This document shows, in pieces, positions 43,280 to 53,013 of a stretch of 64,000 nt of DNA (positions within the stretch are counted from its first letter, which is position 1; every line of letters begins with the position of its first letter). The stretch is from Hyphomicrobiales bacterium (GTDB lineage: Bacteria; Pseudomonadota; Alphaproteobacteria; Rhizobiales; Rhizobiaceae). The notes beneath the pieces were generated by a model, which saw nothing but the letters and a program-made list of their open reading frames with translations, was not told where the DNA came from and ran no database searches. The position numbers and the translations under genes were made by a program. The stretch covers positions 124,001 through 188,000 of the forward strand of contig UCNE01000010.1 of the NCBI GenBank assembly GCA_900473685.1, given 5' to 3'.

Positions 43280-44833
43280 TCAATACCAGGCATCCGCCAT
43301 GCTGCTCTTGCGTCGTGTCATATAGTCGTCCAGCGCCTCGTCGATTGCCACGTCCAGCGGCGGCGCTTCATATTCGGCCAGCGTCTTTTTCCAGCGCTTG
43401 TTGGCGCGCGCCGCCATGTCGGTCGAGCCGCCCTCCTCACTCCACTTCTCGAAGGGCTCATTGTCGGAGAGGGCGGAATCCCAGAACGCCGTCTGATAAT
43501 TGCGCATCGTGTGATCGCAGCCGAGAAAATGACTGCCAGGGCCGACCTGCAGGAACGCGTCCATCGCCAGCGTATTGTCGTCCACCACGACGCCCGCGAG
43601 GTAGGAATGCAATGCGCCACAAAAGTCCGTATCCATCACGAATTTCTCGTAGGACATCGCCAGAAGCCCATCGAGGAAGCCTGCAGAATGCAGGATGAAG
43701 TTGGCGCCGCAATGCACGGCAGACAGCATCGACATGACACCCTCCTGCATCGCCTGCCCATCCGGCAGCTTCGAGTTGGAGAAATTGCCGGCGCAGCGCA
43801 ACGGCAGTTTCAGCCGCCGGGCGAGTTGGCCGATCACCATCGAGCCAATGGCCGGTTCCGGCGTGCCGAATGTCGGCGAACCGGATCGCAGCGACATTGA
43901 GGACAGGAAATTGCCGAAAATCACCGGCGCGCCCTTGCGCTCCAGCTGCGTCAGCGCGCAGCCGGCCAGCGTCTCGGCATAGGACTGGGCAATCGCCCCG
44001 GCATTGGTGACCGGACCCATTGCACCGCCGAGAATGAAGGGCACGATGACCGCCGCCTGATTGGCGCGGGCATAGGCGCGCAGGGATTTCGTCATGGTGC
44101 CGTCCCAGACGAGCGGGGAATTGACGTTGACATTGCCAAGAATGACGCAGTTGCGGTCGACGAAATCGCGGCCGAAGGCGATCCGCGCCATGTCGATCGA
44201 ATCCTCCGCCCGGTCTTCGGCGGTGATGGAGCCCATGAAGGCGCGATCGGAATATTTGATATGGCTGTAGACCATGTCGAGATGGCGCTTGTTGACGGGT
44301 ACGTCGACCGGCTCGCAGATCGTGCCGCCGGAATGGTGCAGCCAGGGGCTCGACTGGGCAAGCTTGATGAAATTGCGGAAATCCTCCAGCGTGCCATAGC
44401 GGCGGCCCTTGTCGAGATCCATGACGAAGGGCGAGCCATAGGCCGGAGAAAAGACGACATTCCTGCCGCCGATCTCGACATTATGGGCGGGATTGCGGGC
44501 GTGCTGGGTAAACTGGGCCGGCGCTGTCGAAACGATTTCGTTCAGCATGCCCGGCTCGAAGCGGACAAGCAGACCATCGACCCTCGCCCCTGCCCGTTTC
44601 CAGTGCTCGATCGATGCGGGATCGTCGCGGAATTCGATGCCAACCTCTGACAGGATACGATCGGCGACGCGCTCGATCTTCTGGAGGTTTTCTTCGCTGA
44701 GGATATCGTAGGTCGGGATGTTGCGGGCGATATAGGGGACACCCGTAATCCTGGCCGAATTGTCACGCCTTGCCGGTCGCGCCGAGCGTGAACGTCTTGC
44801 CGGTTCTGCTTCGTTAGCCACAAGCGTTTCCAT
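43280..44833 (-). CDS. MttB-family (non-pyrrolysine) methyltransferase
   Basis: A 517-residue protein of the trimethylamine methyltransferase MttB family: YDILSEENLQKIERVADRILSEVGIEF, VFSPAYGSPFVMDLDKGRRYG, SGGTICEPVDVP and LDGLLAMSYEKFVMD. There is no in-frame stop, so it lacks the pyrrolysine of methanogen MttB and belongs with the glycine betaine/proline betaine type. No corrinoid protein gene is nearby. It starts at ATG 44833 with GGGGAGG upstream, is divergent from a LysR regulator and precedes the StcD-like gene. The substrate is unknown; a quaternary amine is likely. Confidence 0.88.
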   Translation of the reverse strand: METLVANEAEPARRSRSARPARRDNSARITGVPYIARNIPTYDILSEENLQKIERVADRILSEVGIEFRDDPASIEHWKRAGARVDGLLVRFEPGMLNEIVSTAPAQFTQHARNPAHNVEIGGRNVVFSPAYGSPFVMDLDKGRRYGTLEDFRNFIKLAQSSPWLHHSGGTICEPVDVPVNKRHLDMVYSHIKYSDRAFMGSITAEDRAEDSIDMARIAFGRDFVDRNCVILGNVNVNSPLVWDGTMTKSLRAYARANQAAVIVPFILGGAMGPVTNAGAIAQSYAETLAGCALTQLERKGAPVIFGNFLSSMSLRSGSPTFGTPEPAIGSMVIGQLARRLKLPLRCAGNFSNSKLPDGQAMQEGVMSMLSAVHCGANFILHSAGFLDGLLAMSYEKFVMDTDFCGALHSYLAGVVVDDNTLAMDAFLQVGPGSHFLGCDHTMRNYQTAFWDSALSDNEPFEKWSEEGGSTDMAARANKRWKKTLAEYEAPPLDVAIDEALDDYMTRRKSSMADAWY

Positions 44834-44923
44834 CGGATGCCTCCCCTTTTCTCAGTCGAGGCTAGCCGTGAAAAAGATCAGTGTAACGCTGGAAAAATTG
44901 GAGACATGATATAAGCTGAATTT

Positions 44924-45847
44924 ATGGAAACCCTGCGCCGCCTGCTGCCCTCCGCCTCCAGCCTGATCGTCTTCGAGGCGGCCGGCCGACATCAGAATTT
45001 CACCCGTGCCGCTAATGAGCTGGCGATGACGCAGGCCGCCGTTTCCTACGCGATTCGCGGGCTTGAGGATCAGCTCGGCGTGCCGCTGTTTCACCGGGTT
45101 CATCGTGCCGTACAACTGACGGAGGCAGGCGAAAAATTCCATGCCGACGTATCGCTCGGGCTGTCGCGCATCCAGAAATCGGCCGAGGAAATCCGGGCCA
45201 AGCGGCGCGAGACCAATGTGACGCTTGCCGCTTCCACCGCCTTTGCCTCGATGTGGATGCTGCCACGGCTGACGAAGCTGCGCGCTGACCTGCCCGAGAT
45301 CGACCTGCGCATCCAGACCAGCGTGCGCGATCTCGATCTGGAGGAAGAACCCATTCCATTGGCCATTCGCGGCGGCGGCGATCCGGTGAACTGGCCGCGC
45401 TACCATACGGCGCTTCTGGCGCCCGAGGTGATCTGCGCCGTCGCATCACCCGCCTTCGTCGAGGCCAACGGCATGCCGCAACGGCCGGCCGACCTGTTGA
45501 AGCACCCGTTGATCCATTTGGAAGAGCCGGTCCGGCAGGCCTATAGCTGGCAGGAATGGTTTGCCAGTGCTGGTGTTTCCTACCCGGCCAAGACGCGGCG
45601 GCTGACGCTGAACGATTATGTGCTGGTGATCCAGGCGGTGCTGGCCGGTGAAGGCATCGCGCTTGGATGGAACCATCTGATCGAGCGGCAGGTCCGTTCG
45701 GGTGCGCTGGTTCCCGTCGGCAATCACGTGCTGAAGACGGATCTGGCGTTTTACGTGGTGTGGCCACGGTCGCGCGAACTCAATCAGCAGGCACGCCGGG
45801 TGCGGGACTGGCTGCTGGAGGAAGGGCGCCAGGAACGGGAAGCGTAG
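44924..45847 (+). CDS. LysR-family (GcvA-like) regulator
   Basis: A 307-residue LysR-type regulator. Helix-turn-helix at residues 15-50 (LIVFEAAGRHQNFTRAANELAMTQAAVSYAIRGLEDQLGVPLF), then a periplasmic-binding-like effector domain; the N-terminus METLRRLLPS and the segment FTRAANELAMTQAAVS are GcvA-like. It is divergent from the MttB-like gene with only 90 bases between, so it probably controls that locus. The only ribosome-like GGAG lies 20 bases upstream of the ATG, and the dyad ATAA-N7-TTAT (44911-44925) overlaps the start codon. Confidence 0.9.
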   Translation: METLRRLLPSASSLIVFEAAGRHQNFTRAANELAMTQAAVSYAIRGLEDQLGVPLFHRVHRAVQLTEAGEKFHADVSLGLSRIQKSAEEIRAKRRETNVTLAASTAFASMWMLPRLTKLRADLPEIDLRIQTSVRDLDLEEEPIPLAIRGGGDPVNWPRYHTALLAPEVICAVASPAFVEANGMPQRPADLLKHPLIHLEEPVRQAYSWQEWFASAGVSYPAKTRRLTLNDYVLVIQAVLAGEGIALGWNHLIERQVRSGALVPVGNHVLKTDLAFYVVWPRSRELNQQARRVRDWLLEEGRQEREA

Positions 45848-45853
45848 CGCGGT

Positions 45854-47215
45854 TCAGACCGCGACGGAGAGCGACGGGCCGGTTTCCTGATACTTTTCGG
45901 CGAGATAGCGCAGTGTCGTGACGGAATCGGCCGGCTTGCCGTAGAAATAGCCCTGCCCCATGCCGCAGCCGAGGCCCTTCAGCTTCAGCGCCTCGGAAAA
46001 GTCCTCGATCCCTTCAGCGACGACTTCGAGGTTGAGACCCTCGCACATGGCAATGATCGCCTTGACGATATGCTCGGATGCCCGGTCGGCAGAGATGCGC
46101 GAAACGAAGGCGCGATCGACCTTGACCTTGTCGAACGAAAAATCACGCAGGCGGCCGAGGCTCGATTGTCCGGTGCCGAAATCGTCGAGCGAGATGCGCA
46201 CACCGGCTGCACGGAGTTCGGTGACGATCCTCTGGGCGACGTCCGCATCGGTCATGACGGCGGTCTCGGTGATTTCCAGCTCCAACCGGCGCGGATCGAG
46301 CCCGGCGCGCTGGATGATCGACAGCACATTGGCGCTGGTCATCGGATCCATCAACTGCGCCGAGGACAGGTTGAAGGACAGGAACAGTTCCTTCGGCCAG
46401 AGCAGTGCCGTTTCGGCAGCCTTGCGCAGCAAGGTCTCGGAAAGGGAATCGATAAAGCCGCGCTCTTCCGCCAGCGGCACGAAAACGGCCGGAGAGACAT
46501 AGCCGAGATCGGGATCGCACCAGCGGGCGAGCGCTTCGAAACCAACCACCATCTCCGTCTTCAGATCGACGATCGGCTGGAAATGCACATCGACTTCATC
46601 GGCGATGATGGCGTTGCGCAGCGCCTGCTCAAGCTGCGTCGCGCGTTTCATCTCCTGGGCGATTTCCTGGGAATAGACGGTAATCTGGCCACGGCCACGG
46701 CGCTTGGAACGGTAGAGCGCGGTGTCCGCACTCTTTAAAAGGTCCTCGAATTCCTCGCCGGCGAAGGGGTAAACGGCAAAGCCGAAGGATGCGGACAGGC
46801 GAACATTCCGCTCGCCGAGATCGAAGGGCGCTGACAGCACCTCTTTCAGCATCTGGCCGATCTTTTCGGCAGCCTTGCGCTCGAAGACCAGCGGCAAGAC
46901 GAAGGCGAACTCGTCGCCACCGGCGCGAATGACGGTGGCACCATCCGGAACGCAGGCCAGCAAGCGGTTTGCCACCTGGCAGAGGATTTCATCGCCGGCA
47001 GTGGGGCCGAAGAGATCGTTGATCGGCTTGAACCCGTCGAGATTGGCAAGGCCGATCGTGAACGGCGCGGGATCGCTGGCGCGATCGGCGGCAATTTCGC
47101 GCACCTTGTCACGCAGTCTGTAGGAATTGCCAAGCCCGGTCAGCGGATCGGTGTAGGCCATGGCGTGCAGGTCATTCCGGCTGATGTGCTGAGACGGTGT
47201 TTCAGCAGAATTCAT
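45854..47215 (-). CDS. GGDEF-EAL c-di-GMP signalling protein
   Basis: A 453-residue cytoplasmic protein with a GGDEF domain (residues about 20-185; TDPLTGLGNSYRLRDKV, ANLDGFKPINDLFG, RAGGDEFAFVL) and an EAL domain (about 195-440; FQPIVDLKTEMVVGFEALARW, ELEITETAVM, SLDDFGTGQSSL, VVAEGIED). Both signature motifs are intact, so it may act as a cyclase, a phosphodiesterase or both. No sensor domain is present; input may come from the PAS-receiver protein coded just upstream on the same strand. The start has GGGA eight bases upstream. Confidence 0.94.
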   Translation of the reverse strand: MNSAETPSQHISRNDLHAMAYTDPLTGLGNSYRLRDKVREIAADRASDPAPFTIGLANLDGFKPINDLFGPTAGDEILCQVANRLLACVPDGATVIRAGGDEFAFVLPLVFERKAAEKIGQMLKEVLSAPFDLGERNVRLSASFGFAVYPFAGEEFEDLLKSADTALYRSKRRGRGQITVYSQEIAQEMKRATQLEQALRNAIIADEVDVHFQPIVDLKTEMVVGFEALARWCDPDLGYVSPAVFVPLAEERGFIDSLSETLLRKAAETALLWPKELFLSFNLSSAQLMDPMTSANVLSIIQRAGLDPRRLELEITETAVMTDADVAQRIVTELRAAGVRISLDDFGTGQSSLGRLRDFSFDKVKVDRAFVSRISADRASEHIVKAIIAMCEGLNLEVVAEGIEDFSEALKLKGLGCGMGQGYFYGKPADSVTTLRYLAEKYQETGPSLSVAV

Positions 47216-47316
47216 AAACGCATTCCCAGGATTGGATTCAAGCAGTGTCAGGAACAGACGATGGGCATGGAGGGTTAAGATTTCGAAAGCGCTTCGGCCT
47301 CTCTTTCCCCATCTTT

Positions 47317-47334
47317 CTCCCTAATTCTAGGGAG
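47317..47334. promoter_or_regulatory. Inverted repeat between two signalling genes
   Basis: CTCCCTA (47317-47323) and TAGGGAG (47328-47334) form a perfect seven-base dyad around ATTC, about 100 bases upstream of the GGDEF-EAL start. There is no T run, so an operator is more likely than a terminator. Its use is not known. Confidence 0.35.
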
Positions 47335-47413
47335 TTGACATCGATACGGCTCAAGCCCGTGCTTTTGCTTGCCTTTCTCGAATTATTTTAGCCATTTCGA
47401 ACACATCGACTTT

Positions 47414-49150
47414 TCAACCGGCCATGCGCTCGGCTTTGGTGTTGACGAATTTGCGGTAGACGGCCTCGATCATGTCCGGACTGATCGGCTTGGTGATGTA
47501 GTCGTCCATACCGGCCAGTTTGCTTTGTTCGATATCGATGTCGAGCGCCTGCGCCGTGACGGCAATGATCGGCGTCTGGAAAGCCGCATTCTTCTCGAGA
47601 GCGCGGATGGCGCGCGTTGCATCAAAGCCGTTCATCACCGGCATCGAAACGTCCATCAGCACGAGGTTCGGCCGGTATTGCTGCCACAGCTTGACAGCCT
47701 CTTCGCCATTGGCGGCGATGCGATAGGATATACCGATCCCTTCGAGAATCTGGGCAAAGACGAACTGATTGATTTCGTTGTCTTCAGCAACCACGACCTC
47801 GACTTCCGGCATCGGCCTGCCGGTCAGGCTGGCTTCCGGCACGACGATATCCCAATCGGCCGGCCCCTCGGCTTCAGTCGAAGGCAGTGCGCCGATGCCG
47901 TTTTCGCACAATGCCAGAATGCTGGCGCGCAATTCGACGGCCTTCCAATCCCTGGCTATCACCAGCGACGGAGACACCGTCCAGCCCGCTACAGTGGTGA
48001 GTGTATCCGGCAGCGTGCCGTCGATCAAAAGGGCATCGATGGCAACGCCGCGCGACGCGCACGCATCCTTGAATGCTGCAAGCTCGGTGGTGTTTCTGAC
48101 CGCGCACGCATCAAAACCCCAGCGGCGCAACTGCGGAACCAGATTGGCTTCAAGAGCCGCAGCCGCTGTCATCAAAAGGATTTTCTGCTTGTTCTTCGTC
48201 TCCGGATCGATGATGACCCCGGCTTCGACCAGATGCTGCATATCGATCGACCGGAAGGGATCATAGCAATTCTGCGCTGGAACGAAGGCGCTGTAATCCC
48301 TGACCTCCAGCGGCGACCGGCCAACCATCACGTCATCCAGCCCGTTATAACCGATGACCAGATCGGTCACGTCGTTCATGCAGGTGACCAGCAGATATTT
48401 GCCGGGGTCGCCGAGACGGAACTTGCGGGTGACGACCCAGAGATCTTCACCGTCCGCCTGAACGATCTGCTCGGGCTGGCAGTGGACGATGCCGCTCTCC
48501 AGCGTTGCGCGGTCGGAGCGTTCGAATTTTTCGGCCAGATCCGGCTCGAGGAGATCCCAGACGGACCGCCCGAGGATGGCGTCCGGGGTCATGCCATGGA
48601 TGGCACAGAATGCCTTGTTGACGGCGATATAGCTGAGATTGCGATCCTTGACGCAGATCGGGTTGGGCAGGCAATCGAGAATGCCCTCGGTCAGCTCGAC
48701 GCGCTCCATATCGAGCTGCATCTGCTCTTCGCGTTTCTTCTGCTCGGAGACATCGCTGATCGCCACGATGCCGAGGCCATTCGACAGGCGCCGGTTGCGC
48801 ACGTTGATCCAGCGATGGCGGCCGATCCGCTCGACCACGTCGAAACGCTCGCGCCAGTGGTGCGACAGATGTTCGGAAATCCATTCGTCGCGATTGACGT
48901 GACGGCGGCTGGTCTCGGGCGCCGTACCGCTGCGCACGCCGGAATCGAAAATGGCGCCGAGAAAATCCTTCAGCCGGGTGCCGGCCTCCAGAAAATGCGC
49001 CGGAATGGGATAGAACTGGAGAATGGGGCGTGTAGCGAAAACAATCTCATCATTCCTGTCGCAGACAAGAATGGCCAAGCCGAGCGCGTCGAATGTCGCC
49101 TCAAGCACAGTTTTCTGGATGTTGGCGCCGAAAGACGCTACATCATTCAT
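47414..49150 (-). CDS. PAS-PAS-receiver protein without kinase domain
   Basis: A 578-residue protein. Two PAS-like domains are visible (residues about 15-140 and 155-290; LPNPICVKDRNLSYIAVNKAFCAIHGMTPDAILGRSVWDLLEPD), then a degenerate receiver-like region (about 330-440) and an intact receiver at about 453-575: VVVAEDNEINQFVF, the phospho-acceptor Asp in VLMDVSMPVMNGFDA, IIAVTA and ITKPISPD. I see no HisKA or ATPase domain and no output domain. The ATG at 49150 has GAGG eight bases upstream; the frame to 49273 is longer. It may be phosphorylated by another kinase and act on the GGDEF-EAL protein coded next. Confidence 0.85.
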   Translation of the reverse strand: MNDVASFGANIQKTVLEATFDALGLAILVCDRNDEIVFATRPILQFYPIPAHFLEAGTRLKDFLGAIFDSGVRSGTAPETSRRHVNRDEWISEHLSHHWRERFDVVERIGRHRWINVRNRRLSNGLGIVAISDVSEQKKREEQMQLDMERVELTEGILDCLPNPICVKDRNLSYIAVNKAFCAIHGMTPDAILGRSVWDLLEPDLAEKFERSDRATLESGIVHCQPEQIVQADGEDLWVVTRKFRLGDPGKYLLVTCMNDVTDLVIGYNGLDDVMVGRSPLEVRDYSAFVPAQNCYDPFRSIDMQHLVEAGVIIDPETKNKQKILLMTAAAALEANLVPQLRRWGFDACAVRNTTELAAFKDACASRGVAIDALLIDGTLPDTLTTVAGWTVSPSLVIARDWKAVELRASILALCENGIGALPSTEAEGPADWDIVVPEASLTGRPMPEVEVVVAEDNEINQFVFAQILEGIGISYRIAANGEEAVKLWQQYRPNLVLMDVSMPVMNGFDATRAIRALEKNAAFQTPIIAVTAQALDIDIEQSKLAGMDDYITKPISPDMIEAVYRKFVNTKAERMAG

Positions 49151-49429
49151 TGCATAGCCCTCATAACCTTGGCGGCTTCTTTTTCCGGGGACATGCTGAC
49201 GAACGCGCCGATCAGGCCGTATCTGGGGTTCCGTTCCCGGGCGGACAGCTGCGCCACAGGCTCCAAATGACAAAACCTGTGCTCATTCAGGTTGTTGCCG
49301 AACCTCGCAGCTTTGTATTAAAGCCTGATTAAACCCGGGCGACTTTGTCACAGACCTACACCCCGACACAGCCGGGGATAGTTGCTCCGGCGCACTTTTC
49401 ATGTGCAGCCGAATCCCGGACAATAGACC

Positions 49430-51229
49430 ATGGCCATCAAGCAACTCTCCGAAACCCTGATCAACCAGATTGCCGCCGGCGAAGTCATCGAACGGCCGGC
49501 CAGTGCTGCCAAGGAATTGATCGAGAACGCCCTCGACGCCGGCGCCACCCGCATCGAAATCGCCACCGCCGGCGGCGGCAAGACCTTGCTGCGGGTGACC
49601 GATAACGGCTCAGGCATGGGGCCGGACGATCTGGAACTGGCCGTACGCCGCCATTGCACCTCCAAGCTCGACGACAATCTTCTCGATATCCGCACGCTCG
49701 GTTTTCGCGGCGAGGCCCTGCCCTCGATCGGCTCGGTGGCACGGCTGACCATCACCAGCCGGCCGGGTGGCGCCAGCCACGGTGCCGAGATCGGCGTTTT
49801 CGGCGGCAAGCTGCAACCGGTGAAGCCGGCGGCCGTCAACCAGGGTACCGTGGTCGAGGTGCGCGACCTGTTCTTTGCCACGCCGGCGCGGCTCAATTTC
49901 ATGAAGACGGAACGGGCCGAGGCCTCGGCGATCTCCGAGGTCGTCCGGCGGATGGCGATCGCCTTTCCGGGCGTGCGTTTCGTACTGTCCGGCTCCGACC
50001 GCACGACGCTGGAATTTCCCTCCACCGGCGACGACCGGCTGGCCCGTATCGCCCAGGTGCTGGGCCGGGATTTCCGCGACAATGCGATCGAGATCGATGC
50101 CGAGCGCGAGGGGGCGCGGCTGACCGGCTTTGCCGGGGTGCCGACCTTCAACCGCGGCAACTCGCTGCAGCAATATGCCTTCGTCAACGGCCGTCCGGTA
50201 CAGGACAAGCTGATCTGGTCGGCGCTTCGCGCCGCCTATGCCGAGACCATCCCGCAAGGGCGCTATCCGGTGGCCGTATTGTCGCTGACGGTCGATCCGG
50301 ATGTCGTCGATGTCAACGTGCACCCGGCAAAGTCCGATGTCCGCTTCCGTGATCCGGGGATGATACGCGGCCTGATCATCGGCGCGATCCGCCAGGCGCT
50401 GGCGCAGGAAGGCGACCGTGCCTCGACGACGGGGGCCAGCGGCCTGATGCGCGCCTTCAGGCCGGAGCCGCAACGGCAAAACGCCAACTGGACAGCCGCC
50501 GCCTCGCCTTACCGGCCGATGGATTTCGGCGCGGCGCCCGCGGGTTTTGGCGAACGGCCACAGGCAGCCTTTGCCGAGATGGCGATGCCATCAGCCCGCG
50601 CGCCGATGAGCGAGCCGGAACTTGCCGCCGCTCCCCAGCCGGACAAGGCGCATCCGCTGGGTGCGGCGCGGGCTCAGCTGCACGAAAACTATATCGTTGC
50701 CCAGACCGAGGACGGCCTCGTCATCGTCGATCAGCATGCCGCCCATGAGCGGCTGGTGTTCGAGGAATTGCGCAAGGGCCTGAATTCGCGGCCGATCCCG
50801 GCCCAGGCCCTGCTCATTCCCGAGATTGTCGATCTGCCGGAAGACGATTGCGACCGGTTGATCAGCCATTCGGCCGAATTCTCAAGGCTCGGGCTCGGCA
50901 TCGAACGGTTCGGCCCGGGCGCCATCGCCATCCGCGAGACACCTTCCATGCTCGGCGAGATGGATGCGGTTGGGCTGGTACGGCAACTGGCCGACGAACT
51001 GGCCGAATGGGATACCGCCAACGGCCTTGCCAGCCGGCTCGACTATCTCGCCGCCACGATGGCCTGCCACGGCTCGGTGCGTTCCGGACGGCGGCTGCGG
51101 CCCGAGGAAATGAATGCGCTGCTCAGGCAGATGGAGGCAACGCCCGGGTCCGGCCAGTGCAATCACGGCCGGCCGACCTATATCGAGTTGAAGCTCTCCG
51201 ACATCGAACGGCTGTTCGGGCGCAGTTGA
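49430..51229 (+). CDS. mutL: DNA mismatch repair protein MutL
   Basis: A 599-residue MutL: GHKL ATPase motifs [37 protein letters not shown] and [11 protein letters not shown], a proline/alanine-rich linker (residues about 330-400) and a C-terminal dimer domain with [13 protein letters not shown]. That block fits the DQHAX2EX4E endonuclease motif, so this MutL should nick DNA itself, unlike the E. coli protein. No mutS is in the window. It heads a plus-strand pair with the DUF2093 gene. Confidence 0.97.
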   Translation: MAIKQLSETLINQIAAGEVIERPASAAKELIENALDAGATRIEIATAGGGKTLLRVTDNGSGMGPDDLELAVRRHCTSKLDDNLLDIRTLGFRGEALPSIGSVARLTITSRPGGASHGAEIGVFGGKLQPVKPAAVNQGTVVEVRDLFFATPARLNFMKTERAEASAISEVVRRMAIAFPGVRFVLSGSDRTTLEFPSTGDDRLARIAQVLGRDFRDNAIEIDAEREGARLTGFAGVPTFNRGNSLQQYAFVNGRPVQDKLIWSALRAAYAETIPQGRYPVAVLSLTVDPDVVDVNVHPAKSDVRFRDPGMIRGLIIGAIRQALAQEGDRASTTGASGLMRAFRPEPQRQNANWTAAASPYRPMDFGAAPAGFGERPQAAFAEMAMPSARAPMSEPELAAAPQPDKAHPLGAARAQLHENYIVAQTEDGLVIVDQHAAHERLVFEELRKGLNSRPIPAQALLIPEIVDLPEDDCDRLISHSAEFSRLGLGIERFGPGAIAIRETPSMLGEMDAVGLVRQLADELAEWDTANGLASRLDYLAATMACHGSVRSGRRLRPEEMNALLRQMEATPGSGQCNHGRPTYIELKLSDIERLFGRS

Positions 51230-51392
51230 GCATCCCAAGCCGTCAATTGCGCTGGAAATTACGGCAATGTCGCGCTAGAGCATGTCACGACAGATGACGC
51301 TGGAGCGCCTCATCCCGATCGCGTCCATTGCAGACGCCGCCGGGACGGCACGGCCAAAGAGCAGACGAAAAGTGATGCGAGGTCGCAGGACG

Positions 51393-51620
51393 ATGAACAG
51401 ATTTGAGGGCAACGGCAACCGGGAAGCCAAGATCCGCTATCTCGATGGCGATTTCCAGATCGTGCTGCCCGGATCGCATGTCATCTGCGCCATGAGCGGC
51501 GCCGTCATCCCGGTCGATGAACTGCGCTACTGGAGCGTCGCGCGGCAGGAGCCCTATGCCGATGCCGAAGCGTCCTACCAGGCAGACAAGCGCGCCGGCA
51601 TCCTGCCGAACCAGACGTAA
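51393..51620 (+). CDS. DUF2093 family protein
   Basis: A 75-residue protein of the DUF2093 family: MNRFEGNGNREAKIRYLDGDFQIVLPGSHVICAMSGAVIPVDELRYWSVARQEPYADAEAS. It is short, has a single cysteine and no membrane segment; the function is unknown. The ATG at 51393 matches the family start; upstream ATGs at 51282 give a non-conserved extension. It lies 160 bases after mutL and is convergent with lpxK. In rhizobia this gene usually sits in this neighbourhood. Confidence 0.85.
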   Translation: MNRFEGNGNREAKIRYLDGDFQIVLPGSHVICAMSGAVIPVDELRYWSVARQEPYADAEASYQADKRAGILPNQT

Positions 51621-51662
51621 ACCGGCGTCATTCCAACCGGGTCACCCACGGCGGTTCTGCGC

Positions 51663-52694
51663 TTAGGATTTGCGCAGGTTGCGGGTGCGCGCCGCCTTGA
51701 CCGCCGCGTCAATGATCTTGGCGGGTGACCCCGGATCGTCGAAACGGACCTCCACCTCGATCACCCGGCTCTTTTCCATCAGCTCCCCCGCCCGGCCATG
51801 TTCGGGCTCCAGCCGGACCATATCCTTGGCTGTGGTCACCAGCTGGTAGCCGTGGGCGGCGGCGTGATCGATGAGATCGCCGATCTCGTCCTCGGAAAAA
51901 TGATGATGATCAGGAAAGCTGCGGGTCTCGGCAATGACGGCTCCCGTCTCGCGCACCGTGCGAAAGAACTTTTCCGGATCGGCAATGCCGGCCCAGGCCA
52001 AAACCTGCACATCCTTCAACCCGCCATCATCGAGATGTTCGACATTGGCGGCATAGATCTGCTTGCCGGCCCGTGCCGAGCGGCGGATGAGGTCATCGGC
52101 GCGATCACCGTTGCCGATCTTCAAAAGCGCCGAGGCGTGGCGGATCTGCTGGGGGATCGGCGCCCGCACAGGACCGGCCGGGATCAGGAAACCATTGCCG
52201 ATGCCGCGGCGGCTGTCGATCACCAGCAGGGAAAAATCGAATGTCAGACGGGCGCTCTGGAAGCCGTCGTCCATGATGATGAGATCAACACCTTCGGCCA
52301 CCAGCCGGCGCGCGCCTTCGACACGCTTGCGGCAGATCACGGCCAGACCTTCACGCGCCAGGAGCAGCGGCTCGTCGCCGACGTCGCGAGCCCGGTGATG
52401 GGCCGGATCGACGACGGTGGTGACATCGAGCGAACCGCCATAACCGCGGCTGAGGAAACCCGGTTTCAGGCCTCGCTGGCGGGCAGCACGCGCCAGCGCG
52501 ATCGCAGTCGGCGTCTTGCCTGCCCCACCAACGGTGAAATTGCCGACGCAGATCACCGGAACCGGCACGGACGCACGCCGCGCATGGTCCATGCGCGAAC
52601 CGGAAACTCGTCCGTAAATCCACGAAAACGGCCAGAGGCCGTAGGCGCGCCAATCCGCTTTGGTCCACCAGAATGGCGGTGCATCAGAAACCAT
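51663..52694 (-). CDS. lpxK: Tetraacyldisaccharide 4'-kinase
   Basis: Phosphorylates the 4' position of the lipid A precursor at the inner membrane. A 343-residue LpxK: the N-terminal membrane-associated region [24 protein letters not shown], the P-loop [35 protein letters not shown] and MDDGFQ. In related genomes it directly follows waaA; here the flagellin and HAD genes lie between them. The start is GTG or ATG 52694 with no close alternative. Confidence 0.95.
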   Translation of the reverse strand: MVSDAPPFWWTKADWRAYGLWPFSWIYGRVSGSRMDHARRASVPVPVICVGNFTVGGAGKTPTAIALARAARQRGLKPGFLSRGYGGSLDVTTVVDPAHHRARDVGDEPLLLAREGLAVICRKRVEGARRLVAEGVDLIIMDDGFQSARLTFDFSLLVIDSRRGIGNGFLIPAGPVRAPIPQQIRHASALLKIGNGDRADDLIRRSARAGKQIYAANVEHLDDGGLKDVQVLAWAGIADPEKFFRTVRETGAVIAETRSFPDHHHFSEDEIGDLIDHAAAHGYQLVTTAKDMVRLEPEHGRAGELMEKSRVIEVEVRFDDPGSPAKIIDAAVKAARTRNLRKS

Positions 52695-53013
52695 CAGTCC
52701 TTCCAGGCCTCCCGCGCCGGCCGGTCTCTCCCGGTTTTCGCAATCTCGTGCGCGGCAAATTCTTGTCCTATCGAAACATTTTTTTCAGCAGAAAAAACAG
52801 TCCCGATCCGCGACACCAAACGTCAGATTGCCGGGAATTGCAAGCCGCGCGCGCATCAGCAGCCGTGATCGGCTGTCGATGTGACACAGCCAAGCATGTC
52901 TGCGGCGCCTGCCACAACCCAAGCGGTATACCGAGTATTAACCAGACTACGGCACTCTCGGTTAACCAGGTTTGGTGCCTTCCGTTTTCCTGTTTTTCGT
53001 AGCGGATCTAAAA
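52695..53013. other. Intergenic region upstream of the flagellin gene
   Basis: No gene is seen in these 319 bases between the divergent lpxK and flagellin genes. Two direct copies of TTAACCAG lie at 52938-52945 and 52962-52969, 24 bases apart, 45-75 bases before the flagellin start. An AT-rich dyad TTTTTTC-AGCA-GAAAAAA is at 52780-52797. The copies could be binding sites for a flagellar regulator, but no clear promoter hexamers were found. Confidence 0.35.
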
